Of a DNA stretch of 64,000 nt, positions 7,360-16,542 are shown one piece after another. Each line of letters begins with the position of its first letter. Within the stretch, counting starts at the first letter, position 1. This stretch comes from Nocardiopsis gilva YIM 90087. Its GTDB lineage: Bacteria > Actinomycetota > Actinomycetes > Streptosporangiales > Streptosporangiaceae. The position numbers and the translations under genes are program-made. The notes beneath the pieces were generated by a model. It made no database searches. It saw only the letters and a program-made list of their open reading frames with translations, and had not been told where the DNA came from. The stretch covers positions 4,960,001-5,024,000 of the forward strand of contig NZ_CP022753.1 of NCBI RefSeq assembly GCF_002263495.1. The letters are read 5' to 3'.

Positions 7360-10300
7360 GTGCAAAAAAATGAGCCAAATTCCTCATATTCCGCGGTTCC
7401 GGTGGCGATCGTCGGTATCGGGTGCCGGCTACCGCAGGCACGCGGTCCCCGCATGCTGTGGCAGCTGCTCCGGGACGGTGTCGACGCCGTCTCCGCGGCG
7501 CCGCCGGAGCGCTCACCGGAAGCACGAAATGCCCTGAGCGCTCCAGGGACCCCTGGGGGACGGGGTGGGTTCCTGGACGGGATCGAGGAATTCGATGCCG
7601 CGTTCTTCAGCATCTCCCCCCGTGAGGCCATCTGGATGGATCCGCAGCAGCGGCTCCTGCTGGAGACGGCGTGGGAGGCGTTCGAGGACGCCGGCCTCAC
7701 CCAGGATCAGCTCAGGGGAAGCGACACCGGGGTCTTCGTCGGCCTGCAGTCGGGAGAGTACTGGGAGCTTCTCCACCGCGCGGAGGAGTCCGGGGGGCCG
7801 GAGCGGGACCTCCATGCGGGCCTGGGCAGCGGCTTGCGCAGTGTCATGTCCGGCCGGATCTCCTACGCCTTCGACCTGCGGGGCCCATCGGCGACGGTGG
7901 ACGCTGCCTGCTCATCGTCGCTGGTCGCGGTGCACCAGGCGGTGCAGAGCATTCGCAGTGGCGAGTCCGGGATGGCGGTGGCGGGCGGCGCCAACCTCCT
8001 GATCCGGCCGATCCTCTCGACGATCATGGCGGGCGCAGGGGCGCTCGCCCCCGACGGGCGGTGCAAGTTCGGCGACGCCGACGCCGATGGGTTCGTTCGA
8101 GCGGACGGTGTCGGGGTCGTCGTGCTGAAGCCGCTCGACCGGGCGCTGGCCGACGGCGATGACGTCTACGCCGTCATTCGGGGCACCGCGAGCGGGAACG
8201 ACGGCCAGGCCAGCGGCTACCTGATGGCCCCTGCGGTCGAGGGGCAGCTGCGGACGATGCTCGCCGCCTACGCCGACGCCGGTATCGACCCGGCCACTGT
8301 GGACTATGTCGAGGCGCACGGCACAGGCACAAGCGTCGGCGACCCCGTCGAGCTGGAGGCGCTGGGCACGGTGCTGAGCCCCGGCCGCGATCCGGACCGC
8401 CCCTGCCTGGTCGGCTCCGTGAAGACGAACATCGGGCACACCGAGGCGACCGCGGGCGTCGCCGGGCTGATCAAAGCGGCGTTGTGCCTGAAGAATCGGG
8501 TGATCCCGCCGAGCCTGCACTGTCGGGAACCCCACCCGCTGTTGCCTTGGCAGGACTGGCGGCTGTCGATTCCGGCGGAGCGGGCGATGCCCTGGCCGGA
8601 TACAGGGGACCGCGACCCGGTCGCCGGGGTCAGTTCCTCCGGCATATCGGGAACCAACGTGCACCTCGTGCTCACAGGCCTTTCCGAACCCGCACGGAAG
8701 GACGACGCCCCCGCACTCGCCGATGAGCCCGCACCCGACCCGAAGGAGAAGGCCGTCCACCTGCTCCCGCTGTCGGCCCGCGACCCGCAGGCGTTGCGGG
8801 AGCTCGCCGACTCGCACGCCGAGTACCTCGGCACCACCGGCCGGAATGTCCCCCTGCGCGATATCTGCCACAGCGCGGGCGAGCGGCGCTCCCACTTCGA
8901 ACACCGGCTGGCCGTCACCGGTTCTGATCACACGGAGCTGCACGCCCGGTTGGCGGCCGCTGCCGCCGGTAATACGGAACCCGGGATCGTCGGACCGGGT
9001 GAGGCAGCGGAACACCGCGTGGCCTTCGTGTTCCCCGGGCAGGGGGCGCAATGGACCGGCATGGGCCGGGAGCTGCTGCGCGACTGCCCCGAGTTCCGGC
9101 GTGTCATCGAAGAGTTCGACGCGGCGATCGCCGCCGAGGCCGGGTGGTCGCTGCTGGAGCTGCTCAATGATTGCGACATGGACACGGCTCCCATCGATCG
9201 GGTCCAGCCCGCGTTGGTGGCGGTCGAGGCCGGAATAGCCCGGGTACTGCGCGACTGGGGGATCGAGCCGGACCTGGTGGTCGGACAGAGCATGGGCGAG
9301 ATCGCCGCCGCGTACACCGCGGACGCGCTGAGCCTTGAGGACACCGTGCGGATCATCTGCCGACGGTCCACCCTGATGCGGCGGCTCAGCGGCCGCGGGG
9401 CGTCGCTGTGGACGGCCCTGTCCGAGGCGGAGGCCGCAGAACAGGCGGAACGGTTCCCCGACCGGGTCTCGATCGCGGTGATCAGCGGGCCAGGGAGCAC
9501 GGTGCTGTCCGGCGACGCGGAGGCGATCGAGGAGATCCGTGCCGGGCTTGAGGCGAGCGACGTCTTCTGCCGCCTGATCAAGGTCGACATCGCGACACAC
9601 AGTCCGCAGATGGCGGAACTGCGCGACGACATGCTCACCGAACTGGAGGAGCTCGCGCCGCGGGCCGCCCGGCTACCGATCTGGTCGACGACCGACGCCG
9701 GACCGATCGACGGCACCAACCTCGACGCGGACTACTGGATGCGCAACCTGCGGGAGCCGGTGCGCTTCGGGCCGGTCCTGCGGGAGATCGCCGACGCGGG
9801 TCCGCTGATCTGCTGTGAGATCAGCCCTCATCCGGTCCTGCTCCCGGCCTTGCAGGAGATCCTTGGGCCGGACGACCTCACCGTCAATCCCCTGCGCAGG
9901 GACCTGCCGGAGCGGACCGGGATGCTCACCGCCCTGGGGGAGCTCTATGTGGCCGGACGGCCAGTGTCGTGGTCCGCTCTCGTTGGTGACGAAGCCAGCT
10001 TCACCAGGCTGCCCACCTACCCGTGGCAGCGCGAGCGGTTCTGGTACACCGACCGAACGGGCGAGCCCGGTCCGGGGCAGGAGCAGGGGCACGGGCAAGC
10101 GCTGTTGGGGCTCCGGCAGGACCAGGGGGCCGACGGGGCCGACATCTGGGAGGGGCGCCTGGACCTCGCCCGCCACGCCTTCCTCCTGGACCACCGGGTG
10201 GAGGATGAGTCGATCCTTCCCGGGGTCGCCTATGTGGAGCTGGTACTGGAGGCGGTCGCCGAGCTGCATGGAGACGAGTCGGTGGCGGTGACCGACGTGG

Positions 10301-13300
10301 CTCTCGACCGCGCCCTTTTCCTCGACCCGGCCCGCGAACCGCTGATCCGGTTGCGCCTCCAGGCGACCGAACGGGGACAGGACGGCACCGTCTTCCGATG
10401 GTTCGAGGTGAGCAGCCGGAACAGCGAAGACACCGATAGCGGTGATGGGGGCGGCTGGATCGTCCACGCCCGCGGCCGCCTCCGATTCGGCGCCGCCGAC
10501 CTCCCGGAGTCGTGGGAACCAGGGGCGTCACTGGCCGAGGTCCGGAAACGGTGCACCGCGGCCGTGCCCGCCGCGGACTTCTACCGGAGCCTGGGCCGCA
10601 CGGGAAACCAGTGGAGCGGCGGCTTCCAAGGCATTACCGGACTCTGGCAGGGCGACCGTGAGGTGCTGACCCGGATCGAGCTGACCGACGACGTCTCCAC
10701 GGCCGGTTTCCAGGTCCACCCGTGTCTGCTGGACGCGTGCCTGCACGGGGTGATCGCGGCGAAGTCCGCCGCGGGCGGCCCCGGTGGCTCCATCGTCGGC
10801 GGCGGGCTCGGCGCCGTCGTCTTTGGGCGTCGGCCACACCGGCGGGTGTGGTGCCATGCGCGGCTCACCGGCACGGACACGACCGGCTACCGGGGCGACG
10901 TGCGCCTCTACGACGACGAGGGAACGGTGGTCACCGACATCCGCGACGTCGGCGTCCGCTACCTGGAGCCAGGGCCGGAACCGCACTCCGCCGGGGTCGC
11001 GGCCGTCGCGGGGCCGACGGGTCCCGCGGACGACTCGGGTGTCTACACAGTGCGCTGGGAACCGGCCGATTCGGCGCCCGCGCCCGAAGCTGCCGAATCC
11101 GCGCCCGGCCCCTACGTTGTCTTCGCCGACTCCCGTGGAGTCGGCGAAGGACTCGTCGGCAGGCTCCGGTCCCACGGCCGGGACTGCGTCCTGGTCCGCC
11201 CCGGCGACGCCTTCCATCGGCTCGGGCCCGGGCACTACACGATCCGGCCCGGTTCGACCGACCAGCACCGGCAGCTGCTCACCGAGGCTCTAGCCGACAC
11301 GCTCACCGACGGCAACGGCACAGATCAGGCGCACGTCGTCCACCTCTGGAGCCTCGACGCCACGACGCTCGCCGACGCCGAACGTCTTGGCTGCGCCGAC
11401 GTGCCCGCACTGATGCGCGCCCTGACGACGCTCCCCGATCCGGCTCTGACCCTCGTCACCTCAGGCGCCCATGCCGTACACGACGGCGGCTGCCCCCACC
11501 CCGAGCAGGCACCGCTGTGGGGGCTGGGGCGGGCGATCACCAGTGAACTTCCCGGTCTGCGGCTCCGGCTCGTCGACCTCGACCCGGCCGCCCTGACGTC
11601 GGGTGCTCCGCACCAGGCGGCCCCCGACCCCGCCGCCAGCACGCGGCACATCGACGGCCTCCTGTCCGAGTTGTCCGCACCGGACACCGAGGACCAGGTG
11701 GCCTTCCGTGGGGGACGTCGGCTGGTTCCACGGCTGTGCCCGTACCGCGGAAACGGTGTCGGCACCCGCCCCGAACACCGTGGTGGCCCCGTGGAACTGG
11801 CCGTCGGAACCGCGAGCCCCACCGGGTCGACCCGTCGCGCGGCTCCCAGTCCGCTCACAAGGGCCGGCACGAGCGACACACCCAACACGCTCGACTCGCT
11901 GAGGCTTCAGCCGATGGCGGCGCGCCCGCCGGGGCACGGTGAGGTGGCCATCAAGTCGGCCATCGCCCCCCTCGCGTTCCGCAGTGTGCTGGTGGCCCTG
12001 GGGATCCTGGAGGCTCCCGACCCGGACCGGCCCGGCCTCGGGTTCGAGTGTGCCGGGACCATCACCGCTCTAGGCACAGGCGTCCGCGGATTCTCGGTCG
12101 GGGACGAGGTGCTCGCCCTCTCCCACCAGGCCATCGCCAACCACGTGCTGGCCCCGGCGACGCTAGTGTGCCGCCGCCCGGCCAACCTGGGGCTGGAGGA
12201 GGCGGCAACGGTTCCCGGCGTCTTCACCACCGCCGACGTGGCGCTGCGCCACGTCGCCCGGGTGCGGCCAGGGGAGAAGGTGCTCATACACAGCGCCGCC
12301 GGAGGCGTCGGACTGGCCGCCCTACAGATCGCCCGCCGCGAGGGCGCCGAAGTGCTCGCGACGGCGGGGACCCCGGAAAAGCGCTCCCTGCTGCGTTTCC
12401 TCGGCGCCACGGTCGTCGGCGACTCCCGGTCGACCGAGTACGCCGACACCGTCAGGGAGATCACCAACGGGTACGGCGTCGATGTCGTGCTGAACATGCT
12501 GTCCGGGGAACCGCGTGCGGCGAGTTTGGACCTGCTGGCCCCGTTCGGACGATGGATCGAGCTCACCAAGCACGACATCCTCCAGGGCGTCCCCATGGAC
12601 ATGCGACCGTTCGAGCGGGCGCTGAGCTTCACCTGCGTGGACGTCCTGCAGATGGCCTATGACCGGCCCGAACAACTCGGATCGTCGCTGCGCGAGATGA
12701 CGGACCTGGTCGCCCGCGGCGAACTGCGACCGCTGCCATACCAGGTGTTCCCCGTTGAACGCGCCGCCGACGCCTTTCGCCTCATGGCCCGCAGCGGGCA
12801 CACGGGCCGGGTGATGCTCTCCTTCTCTCGACCAGAGCAAGCATCGACATCGCCCCCGGCGCAGCACCCTCCCGTCCACGCGGACGCCGGATACCTGGTC
12901 ACGGGCGGCGTCGGCGGCATCGGACTAGAGGTGGCACGGCGGCTGGTCGCGCGGGGAGCCCGCAACCTTCTGCTGGTGGGGCGCAGCCCGCTCACCCCAG
13001 AGCGGGCCGAGGCCGTGCGCGAACTGCGCGCCACGGCACACGTCGGCTACGAGGTTGTGGACGTCGCCGACGAACCGGGGATGAAGCGGGTTCTCACCGA
13101 GTGGGCGGCACAGGGCAGGCCGTCGATCCGGGGTGTGGTGCACGCAGCGGGGGTGATCGAGTATGCCGACGTCACCGACCTGACCGAGGATGACGTGTCC
13201 ACGATGATGCGCCCCAAGGCGCACGGGGCAGCAGTACTCGACCGGCTGTTCTCCGGGCAGGACCTGGACTTCTTCGTCCTGTTCTCGTCGGGCTCGGCGC

Positions 13301-14046
13301 TGCTTCCCTCCCCCATGATCGGCGCCTACGCCGCCGCGAACGCCTACCTCGACGCTCTCGCTCACCGGCGGCGCGCCCGTGGCGAGGTTGCGACCAGCGT
13401 CGACTGGGGATTCTGGGCCAAGGTCGGCATGGTCGCCCGGTACCAGCGCGAGAAGGACATCGACATGACACCGGACGGCATGCGCAGCTTCGACCCCGAT
13501 GAGGGACTCGCCGTCCTCGATCGGCTGATCAGCGACGGGACGACCCAAGCGGCTCTGCTTCCCACCGACTGGCGCCGCTGGGCCGAAGCCCACCCGACCG
13601 CGGCCCGCGTTCCGTTCCTGTCCCGGGTTGTCCCGGCGTCCGTGGACCACGGCACCGTAGGGCCCACACCCCCGGCATCCACCTCTCGGTCGGTTCCGAC
13701 CAGCAACTCCCTTCCCACCGCCGAGCAGGACACCGCAACGAAGGAGATGGAGAACACCACCCTCACATCCCAACAAGAACCGCGTCCGGCACCCACCGGT
13801 CACGACGAGATCGTCGCCTACCTCCGCGACGTCACCGGCGAGATCCTCGGCCTTCCCTCCGCCCGTGTCCATCCACGGCGCGCCCTGAACTGCCAGGGCC
13901 TCGACTCCCTGATGGCGGTCGAAATCCGCGCCCGTATCAAGCGCGACCTGGGCGTCGACCTCCCCATCGTGAAATTCCTCAGCGCAGGAACCCTCACGGA
14001 CCTGGCCACCGCCCTGATCGACCGATCCACGCCCGGCGGGAGGTGA
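7360..14046 (+). CDS. Single-module, fully reducing type I polyketide synthase (KS-AT-DH-ER-KR-ACP)
   Basis: 2228 residues. GTG 7360 is chosen because GGAGG precedes it and the KS motif follows within 20 residues (PVAIVGIGCRLP). Domains and active residues: KS with Cys184 (DAACSSS), His320 (EAHGTGT) and His360 (NIGHTEAT). AT with Ser644 (GQSMGE) and specificity motif IATH at 744-747, neither the HAFH of malonyl nor the YASH of methylmalonyl domains. DH with His945 in HRVEDESILP, where the usual Gly is Asp, and Asp1125 (HPCLLDACLHG). ER with the NADPH motif HSAAGGVG from 1644. KR with TGGVGGIG from 1848 and Tyr1990. ACP with Ser2183 (GLDSLMAVEI). The order matches iterative lipid-making enzymes such as mycobacterial MAS/Pks2. 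There is no thioesterase, docking domain or tailoring gene beside it, so release and product are unknown; a methyl-branched or saturated acyl chain is plausible. Confidence 0.95.
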   Translation: MQKNEPNSSYSAVPVAIVGIGCRLPQARGPRMLWQLLRDGVDAVSAAPPERSPEARNALSAPGTPGGRGGFLDGIEEFDAAFFSISPREAIWMDPQQRLLLETAWEAFEDAGLTQDQLRGSDTGVFVGLQSGEYWELLHRAEESGGPERDLHAGLGSGLRSVMSGRISYAFDLRGPSATVDAACSSSLVAVHQAVQSIRSGESGMAVAGGANLLIRPILSTIMAGAGALAPDGRCKFGDADADGFVRADGVGVVVLKPLDRALADGDDVYAVIRGTASGNDGQASGYLMAPAVEGQLRTMLAAYADAGIDPATVDYVEAHGTGTSVGDPVELEALGTVLSPGRDPDRPCLVGSVKTNIGHTEATAGVAGLIKAALCLKNRVIPPSLHCREPHPLLPWQDWRLSIPAERAMPWPDTGDRDPVAGVSSSGISGTNVHLVLTGLSEPARKDDAPALADEPAPDPKEKAVHLLPLSARDPQALRELADSHAEYLGTTGRNVPLRDICHSAGERRSHFEHRLAVTGSDHTELHARLAAAAAGNTEPGIVGPGEAAEHRVAFVFPGQGAQWTGMGRELLRDCPEFRRVIEEFDAAIAAEAGWSLLELLNDCDMDTAPIDRVQPALVAVEAGIARVLRDWGIEPDLVVGQSMGEIAAAYTADALSLEDTVRIICRRSTLMRRLSGRGASLWTALSEAEAAEQAERFPDRVSIAVISGPGSTVLSGDAEAIEEIRAGLEASDVFCRLIKVDIATHSPQMAELRDDMLTELEELAPRAARLPIWSTTDAGPIDGTNLDADYWMRNLREPVRFGPVLREIADAGPLICCEISPHPVLLPALQEILGPDDLTVNPLRRDLPERTGMLTALGELYVAGRPVSWSALVGDEASFTRLPTYPWQRERFWYTDRTGEPGPGQEQGHGQALLGLRQDQGADGADIWEGRLDLARHAFLLDHRVEDESILPGVAYVELVLEAVAELHGDESVAVTDVALDRALFLDPAREPLIRLRLQATERGQDGTVFRWFEVSSRNSEDTDSGDGGGWIVHARGRLRFGAADLPESWEPGASLAEVRKRCTAAVPAADFYRSLGRTGNQWSGGFQGITGLWQGDREVLTRIELTDDVSTAGFQVHPCLLDACLHGVIAAKSAAGGPGGSIVGGGLGAVVFGRRPHRRVWCHARLTGTDTTGYRGDVRLYDDEGTVVTDIRDVGVRYLEPGPEPHSAGVAAVAGPTGPADDSGVYTVRWEPADSAPAPEAAESAPGPYVVFADSRGVGEGLVGRLRSHGRDCVLVRPGDAFHRLGPGHYTIRPGSTDQHRQLLTEALADTLTDGNGTDQAHVVHLWSLDATTLADAERLGCADVPALMRALTTLPDPALTLVTSGAHAVHDGGCPHPEQAPLWGLGRAITSELPGLRLRLVDLDPAALTSGAPHQAAPDPAASTRHIDGLLSELSAPDTEDQVAFRGGRRLVPRLCPYRGNGVGTRPEHRGGPVELAVGTASPTGSTRRAAPSPLTRAGTSDTPNTLDSLRLQPMAARPPGHGEVAIKSAIAPLAFRSVLVALGILEAPDPDRPGLGFECAGTITALGTGVRGFSVGDEVLALSHQAIANHVLAPATLVCRRPANLGLEEAATVPGVFTTADVALRHVARVRPGEKVLIHSAAGGVGLAALQIARREGAEVLATAGTPEKRSLLRFLGATVVGDSRSTEYADTVREITNGYGVDVVLNMLSGEPRAASLDLLAPFGRWIELTKHDILQGVPMDMRPFERALSFTCVDVLQMAYDRPEQLGSSLREMTDLVARGELRPLPYQVFPVERAADAFRLMARSGHTGRVMLSFSRPEQASTSPPAQHPPVHADAGYLVTGGVGGIGLEVARRLVARGARNLLLVGRSPLTPERAEAVRELRATAHVGYEVVDVADEPGMKRVLTEWAAQGRPSIRGVVHAAGVIEYADVTDLTEDDVSTMMRPKAHGAAVLDRLFSGQDLDFFVLFSSGSALLPSPMIGAYAAANAYLDALAHRRRARGEVATSVDWGFWAKVGMVARYQREKDIDMTPDGMRSFDPDEGLAVLDRLISDGTTQAALLPTDWRRWAEAHPTAARVPFLSRVVPASVDHGTVGPTPPASTSRSVPTSNSLPTAEQDTATKEMENTTLTSQQEPRPAPTGHDEIVAYLRDVTGEILGLPSARVHPRRALNCQGLDSLMAVEIRARIKRDLGVDLPIVKFLSAGTLTDLATALIDRSTPGGR

Positions 14047-14083
14047 TCCCCTCCATAGCCTGACCGCCGCCTCCACGGCAAAA

Positions 14084-14116
14084 GGCCGCCCCACCGATGC
14101 GATCGTTGGGGCGGCC
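14084..14116. terminator. Bidirectional terminator between PKS and DUF397 genes
   Basis: Perfect 10-bp stem GGCCGCCCCA / TGGGGCGGCC. On the minus strand it is followed by TTTT, so it fits best as the end of the DUF397 operon, but it also closes the PKS transcript. Confidence 0.8.
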
Positions 14117-14127
14117 CTGTTCGGTGA

Positions 14128-14328
14128 TCAGCCTTGGAAATCGCCTCTTTGGAGACCTCTGACAAAGGCGTGCCACTCCGCCTCGGGGAAAGTCAGAGCG
14201 GCAACACCCGGGTTCTTCGAGTCACGGAGTGCTGTGGCACCGACGAGGTCAGCGACCTCGACGCAGGCCTCGCGACCTCCGCTGTAGCTGCTCTTTCTCC
14301 ATTCCGGCTGGTCAGACACTTGTCTCAC
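14128..14328 (-). CDS. DUF397 protein, second copy
   Basis: 66 residues: WRKSSYSGG near the start, CVEVADL in the middle and ALTFPEAEWHAFVRGL near the end, the complete DUF397 pattern. The GTG start at 14328 overlaps the stop codon of the preceding DUF397 gene (GTGA), so translation is coupled; a second GTG nine bases in is an alternative. DUF397 proteins are partners of the adjacent XRE/DUF5753 regulators in actinomycetes (BldB-like small proteins in development and antibiotic control). It diverges from copy one mainly in the middle. Confidence 0.88.
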   Translation of the reverse strand: MRQVSDQPEWRKSSYSGGREACVEVADLVGATALRDSKNPGVAALTFPEAEWHAFVRGLQRGDFQG

Positions 14329-14522
14329 TTGAGGTCTCCGGCCTGGAGCCCCCAGACGAAGGCACTCCACTCGGCATCAGCGAAGGTCAGAGCTACGGCA
14401 TCAGGGTGCTTGGAGTCACGGATCGCGATGATGCCGGTGAAACAGGCGATTTCGACACAGTTGTTGTGCTGCCCGCTGTAGCTGCTCTTCCTCCACTTCC
14501 GCTGTTCAGACACTTGTCTCAC
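14325..14522 (-). CDS. DUF397 protein, first copy
   Basis: 65 residues with the family landmarks WRKSSYSGQ, NNCVEIACF, AIRDSKHP and ALTFADAEWSAFVWGL. The GTG at 14522 overlaps the XRE stop (GTGA); GTG 14513 is the other candidate and would give the more usual short N-terminus. The first 19 bases of this gene and of copy two are almost identical (GTGAGACAAGTGTCTGA), a mark of tandem duplication. Likely role: small antagonist or co-regulator of the XRE protein encoded just upstream. Confidence 0.88.
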   Translation of the reverse strand: MRQVSEQRKWRKSSYSGQHNNCVEIACFTGIIAIRDSKHPDAVALTFADAEWSAFVWGLQAGDLK

Positions 14523-15373
14523 TCTTCTAGGGCTTTGATGGCGTCGTCGATGAATCTGAGGGACTTGTCCGGGCTGAGCGCGGCCCCCTGCGCCCCTCCG
14601 AACATGGCCTCAAACTCATCCAAATCGTCGCTTTCCTCCAGATACAGGCTAGATGTCGGCGTGTCCATGTACGCGATACTGGTGTCTCTCGGGTCGGGAA
14701 AGTCCATGATGACGAAGCTTCCCGTGGTAGCAGCGTGCGCCCCCTCTGAGAAGGGCAGCACCTGGATGTCGATGTTGTGCCGAGCCGCCATGTGCGTCAG
14801 ATGCGTCAGTTGGATCGTCATGACCTCATGGGAGCCGACGGTGCGTCGCAGTGCAGCTTCGTCGATGATCACCCAGTAGCGGGGTGGATTCACACGGTTC
14901 AGAATGTCTTGCCTCTTGATGCGTGCTGCGACCCGCTCCGCTATCTCTTCGTCAGACCGAACTCGGTTCGCACGAAAGATCGCCGTCGCGTAGTCAGGCG
15001 TCTGCAGCAGCCCTGGGATCACCTGGCACTCGTATGTTCGGATACGCGACGCTTCAGCTTCGAAGTCCGGCAAGGCTGAGGAGAGCACGGTCCTGTACCG
15101 CATCCACCATCCTCGCTGCTTGGCTTGACGTGCGCATTCATGCAGGCCAGCCCGGATCTCCTGGTCATCCTCCCCGTAGTAGTCGAGGAGTGTTTCAAGC
15201 TCTTCGGCGGACACGGCCTTTTTGAAGCCTGTCTCGATGCGGGACACCTTGGCCTGCTGCCACCCCAACTCCTTCGCAACCTGCCCTGTTGTCTTCCCAG
15301 TGGCTTCCCTGTAGCGACGAAGCTGGGCGCTGAGACGTCGCCGCCTCACGCTTGGGCTGTACACCTCCTGCAT
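14519..15373 (-). CDS. XRE-family regulator with DUF5753 domain
   Basis: 284 residues. An N-terminal helix-turn-helix (about 8-65: RRRRLSAQLRRYREATGKTT, GQVAKELGWQQAKVSRIETG) is followed by the DUF5753 effector domain (about 95-275: ECQVIPGLLQTPDYATAIF, EAALRRTVGS, IDIQVLPFSEGAH). This is the actinomycete family that pairs with DUF397 proteins. ATG 15373 keeps the conserved YSPSVRRRRL N-terminus. The frame is open further upstream, and a GTG at residue 9 has a better-spaced GGAGGT, so the start is not certain. It heads an operon with two DUF397 genes joined by GTGA overlaps. Confidence 0.9.
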   Translation of the reverse strand: MQEVYSPSVRRRRLSAQLRRYREATGKTTGQVAKELGWQQAKVSRIETGFKKAVSAEELETLLDYYGEDDQEIRAGLHECARQAKQRGWWMRYRTVLSSALPDFEAEASRIRTYECQVIPGLLQTPDYATAIFRANRVRSDEEIAERVAARIKRQDILNRVNPPRYWVIIDEAALRRTVGSHEVMTIQLTHLTHMAARHNIDIQVLPFSEGAHAATTGSFVIMDFPDPRDTSIAYMDTPTSSLYLEESDDLDEFEAMFGGAQGAALSPDKSLRFIDDAIKALEE

Positions 15374-15404
15374 ACGCGACAGTGTAGATCGCCTCCCGGA
15401 TTTT

Positions 15405-15415
15405 TGCATAATGCA
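15405..15415. promoter_or_regulatory. TGCATAATGCA palindrome in the XRE divergent promoter
   Basis: Perfect 11-bp palindrome centred 37 bases upstream of the XRE start and about 105 bases upstream of the divergent 15515 gene. It is the best operator candidate in this intergenic region. Confidence 0.3.
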
Positions 15416-15514
15416 GAGAATCGCTTGACTGACTGAGTGATGCACTTCACGATTGATGTTGCCCGCAGTACTCAATCTTCGCGAAGCCAGACGCTCCTTA
15501 AGGGAGGTTTCCGC

Positions 15515-15928
15515 ATGTCCGCACACACTTCTTCCCCTCACCCCGCGTCCTCAGAGGACAACCAACGCCGCGATCACCTCACCCGCCTTCTCACCGCTGT
15601 CCGTGCGCGCGGTGGGCTGGCGCTCCTCGCACTGGCAGGGACTGATCACCCCGTCCTCTACGTCCGCCACAGGGGCCGCCTCATGCCCGTCGTGGTCGTT
15701 CGCGGCGTCACCGGTGGGTGGTGGTTCATCTGGGGCCGTTCGGGCTTCGCCGATGCCGCGCACGTAGAGGTTGCCGCCGATCACCTGGCGGGGCCGCCCG
15801 TCCCTCCTCCTGACCGCGACCCGTACGGCCGGGTGGTGTCCCTGCCCCCGGCACGGGCCGCATCACCGCGGCTGCCGCAGTCTCCTTCGCAAGCCCACAA
15901 CGGAATCGCCGTCAAGGCGGTGGCGTAG
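15515..15928 (+). CDS. Hypothetical protein of the XRE/ATPase cluster
   Basis: 137 residues; ATG 15515 follows GGGAGG at a good distance, so an upstream in-frame start at 15437 is rejected. The centre (LLTAVRARGGLALLALAGTD, VLYVRHRGRLMPVVVVRG, GGWWFIWGRSG) looks like a small beta-sheet fold, and the C-terminus is proline-rich and disordered. It is two bases upstream of the ATPase gene and surely co-transcribed with it. I know such small proteins beside XRE-DUF397-ATPase loci in streptomycetes but cannot give a function. Confidence 0.75.
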   Translation: MSAHTSSPHPASSEDNQRRDHLTRLLTAVRARGGLALLALAGTDHPVLYVRHRGRLMPVVVVRGVTGGWWFIWGRSGFADAAHVEVAADHLAGPPVPPPDRDPYGRVVSLPPARAASPRLPQSPSQAHNGIAVKAVA

Positions 15929-15930
15929 TA

Positions 15931-16401
15931 ATGCCCGGATACCGGCTCGGCAGCCTCACCGCCGTATCCGAGTTCAAGGAATTCCCCGGGCAGCCCGCTT
16001 ACTGCCCCGACGCCCGCCACTTCATCCGCACCGTGCTCGCCGACCACCGGCGGGTCGTCGAAGACGCCGAACTCGTCGTCTCGGAGCTGTTCGGCAACGG
16101 CTGCCGCCATACACGCAGTGGCGAAGGCGGAACTCTCGGGGTCAGCGTCAGCGCCCTCGTCACAGAGCTGACAGTGGTCTCCGTGGCTGACCAGGGTCCG
16201 ACCGCCGCCGACCTGGCCGCCCGACGACGCCCCGTTCCAGTCCTCAAACCGGCCGACTCCGACACACTCGGCTGGCGGGGAATCCACCTCGTCTCCGAAG
16301 TGGCCGATGACTGGGGCTACTCCCCCAACGATGACGGCGGCCTGACCGTGTGGGCCGTCTTCGAATCCCCGCACCCCTCCATGGCTCGCCTCACCGGCTG
16401 A
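15931..16401 (+). CDS. RsbW-like ATP-binding (HATPase_c) protein
   Basis: 156 residues. The GHKL N-box is AELVVSELFGNGCRHT (about 48-63), with Asn59 as the metal ligand. VSVADQGP (about 83-90) is the G1 (DxG) region, and GWRGIHLVSEVADDWGY (about 111-127) is the G2-like end. There is no sensor or dimerisation domain, as in anti-sigma kinases and the many free-standing actinomycete copies. It may phosphorylate a STAS protein or act with the neighbouring XRE/DUF397 pair. The ATG lies two bases after the previous stop. Confidence 0.88.
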   Translation: MPGYRLGSLTAVSEFKEFPGQPAYCPDARHFIRTVLADHRRVVEDAELVVSELFGNGCRHTRSGEGGTLGVSVSALVTELTVVSVADQGPTAADLAARRRPVPVLKPADSDTLGWRGIHLVSEVADDWGYSPNDDGGLTVWAVFESPHPSMARLTG

Positions 16402-16542
16402 CGCCACGCCCACCATCACCATCCTCCGCCCCCTGCAGCTGATGGGTTTCGACCAGCCAGGCCCTCGCCATCTACCCCAACCGCGACGAAGCCATCTCGG
16501 GGCCTCCCCTGCGGTGACACTGCGATGACGCCGAGGACCGTA

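Noticed and set aside
9001-9900. Possible second acyltransferase or trans-AT layout in the PKS
   Set aside because: Only one AT with a complete GQSMGE motif is present, and the linkers fit a single cis-AT module.
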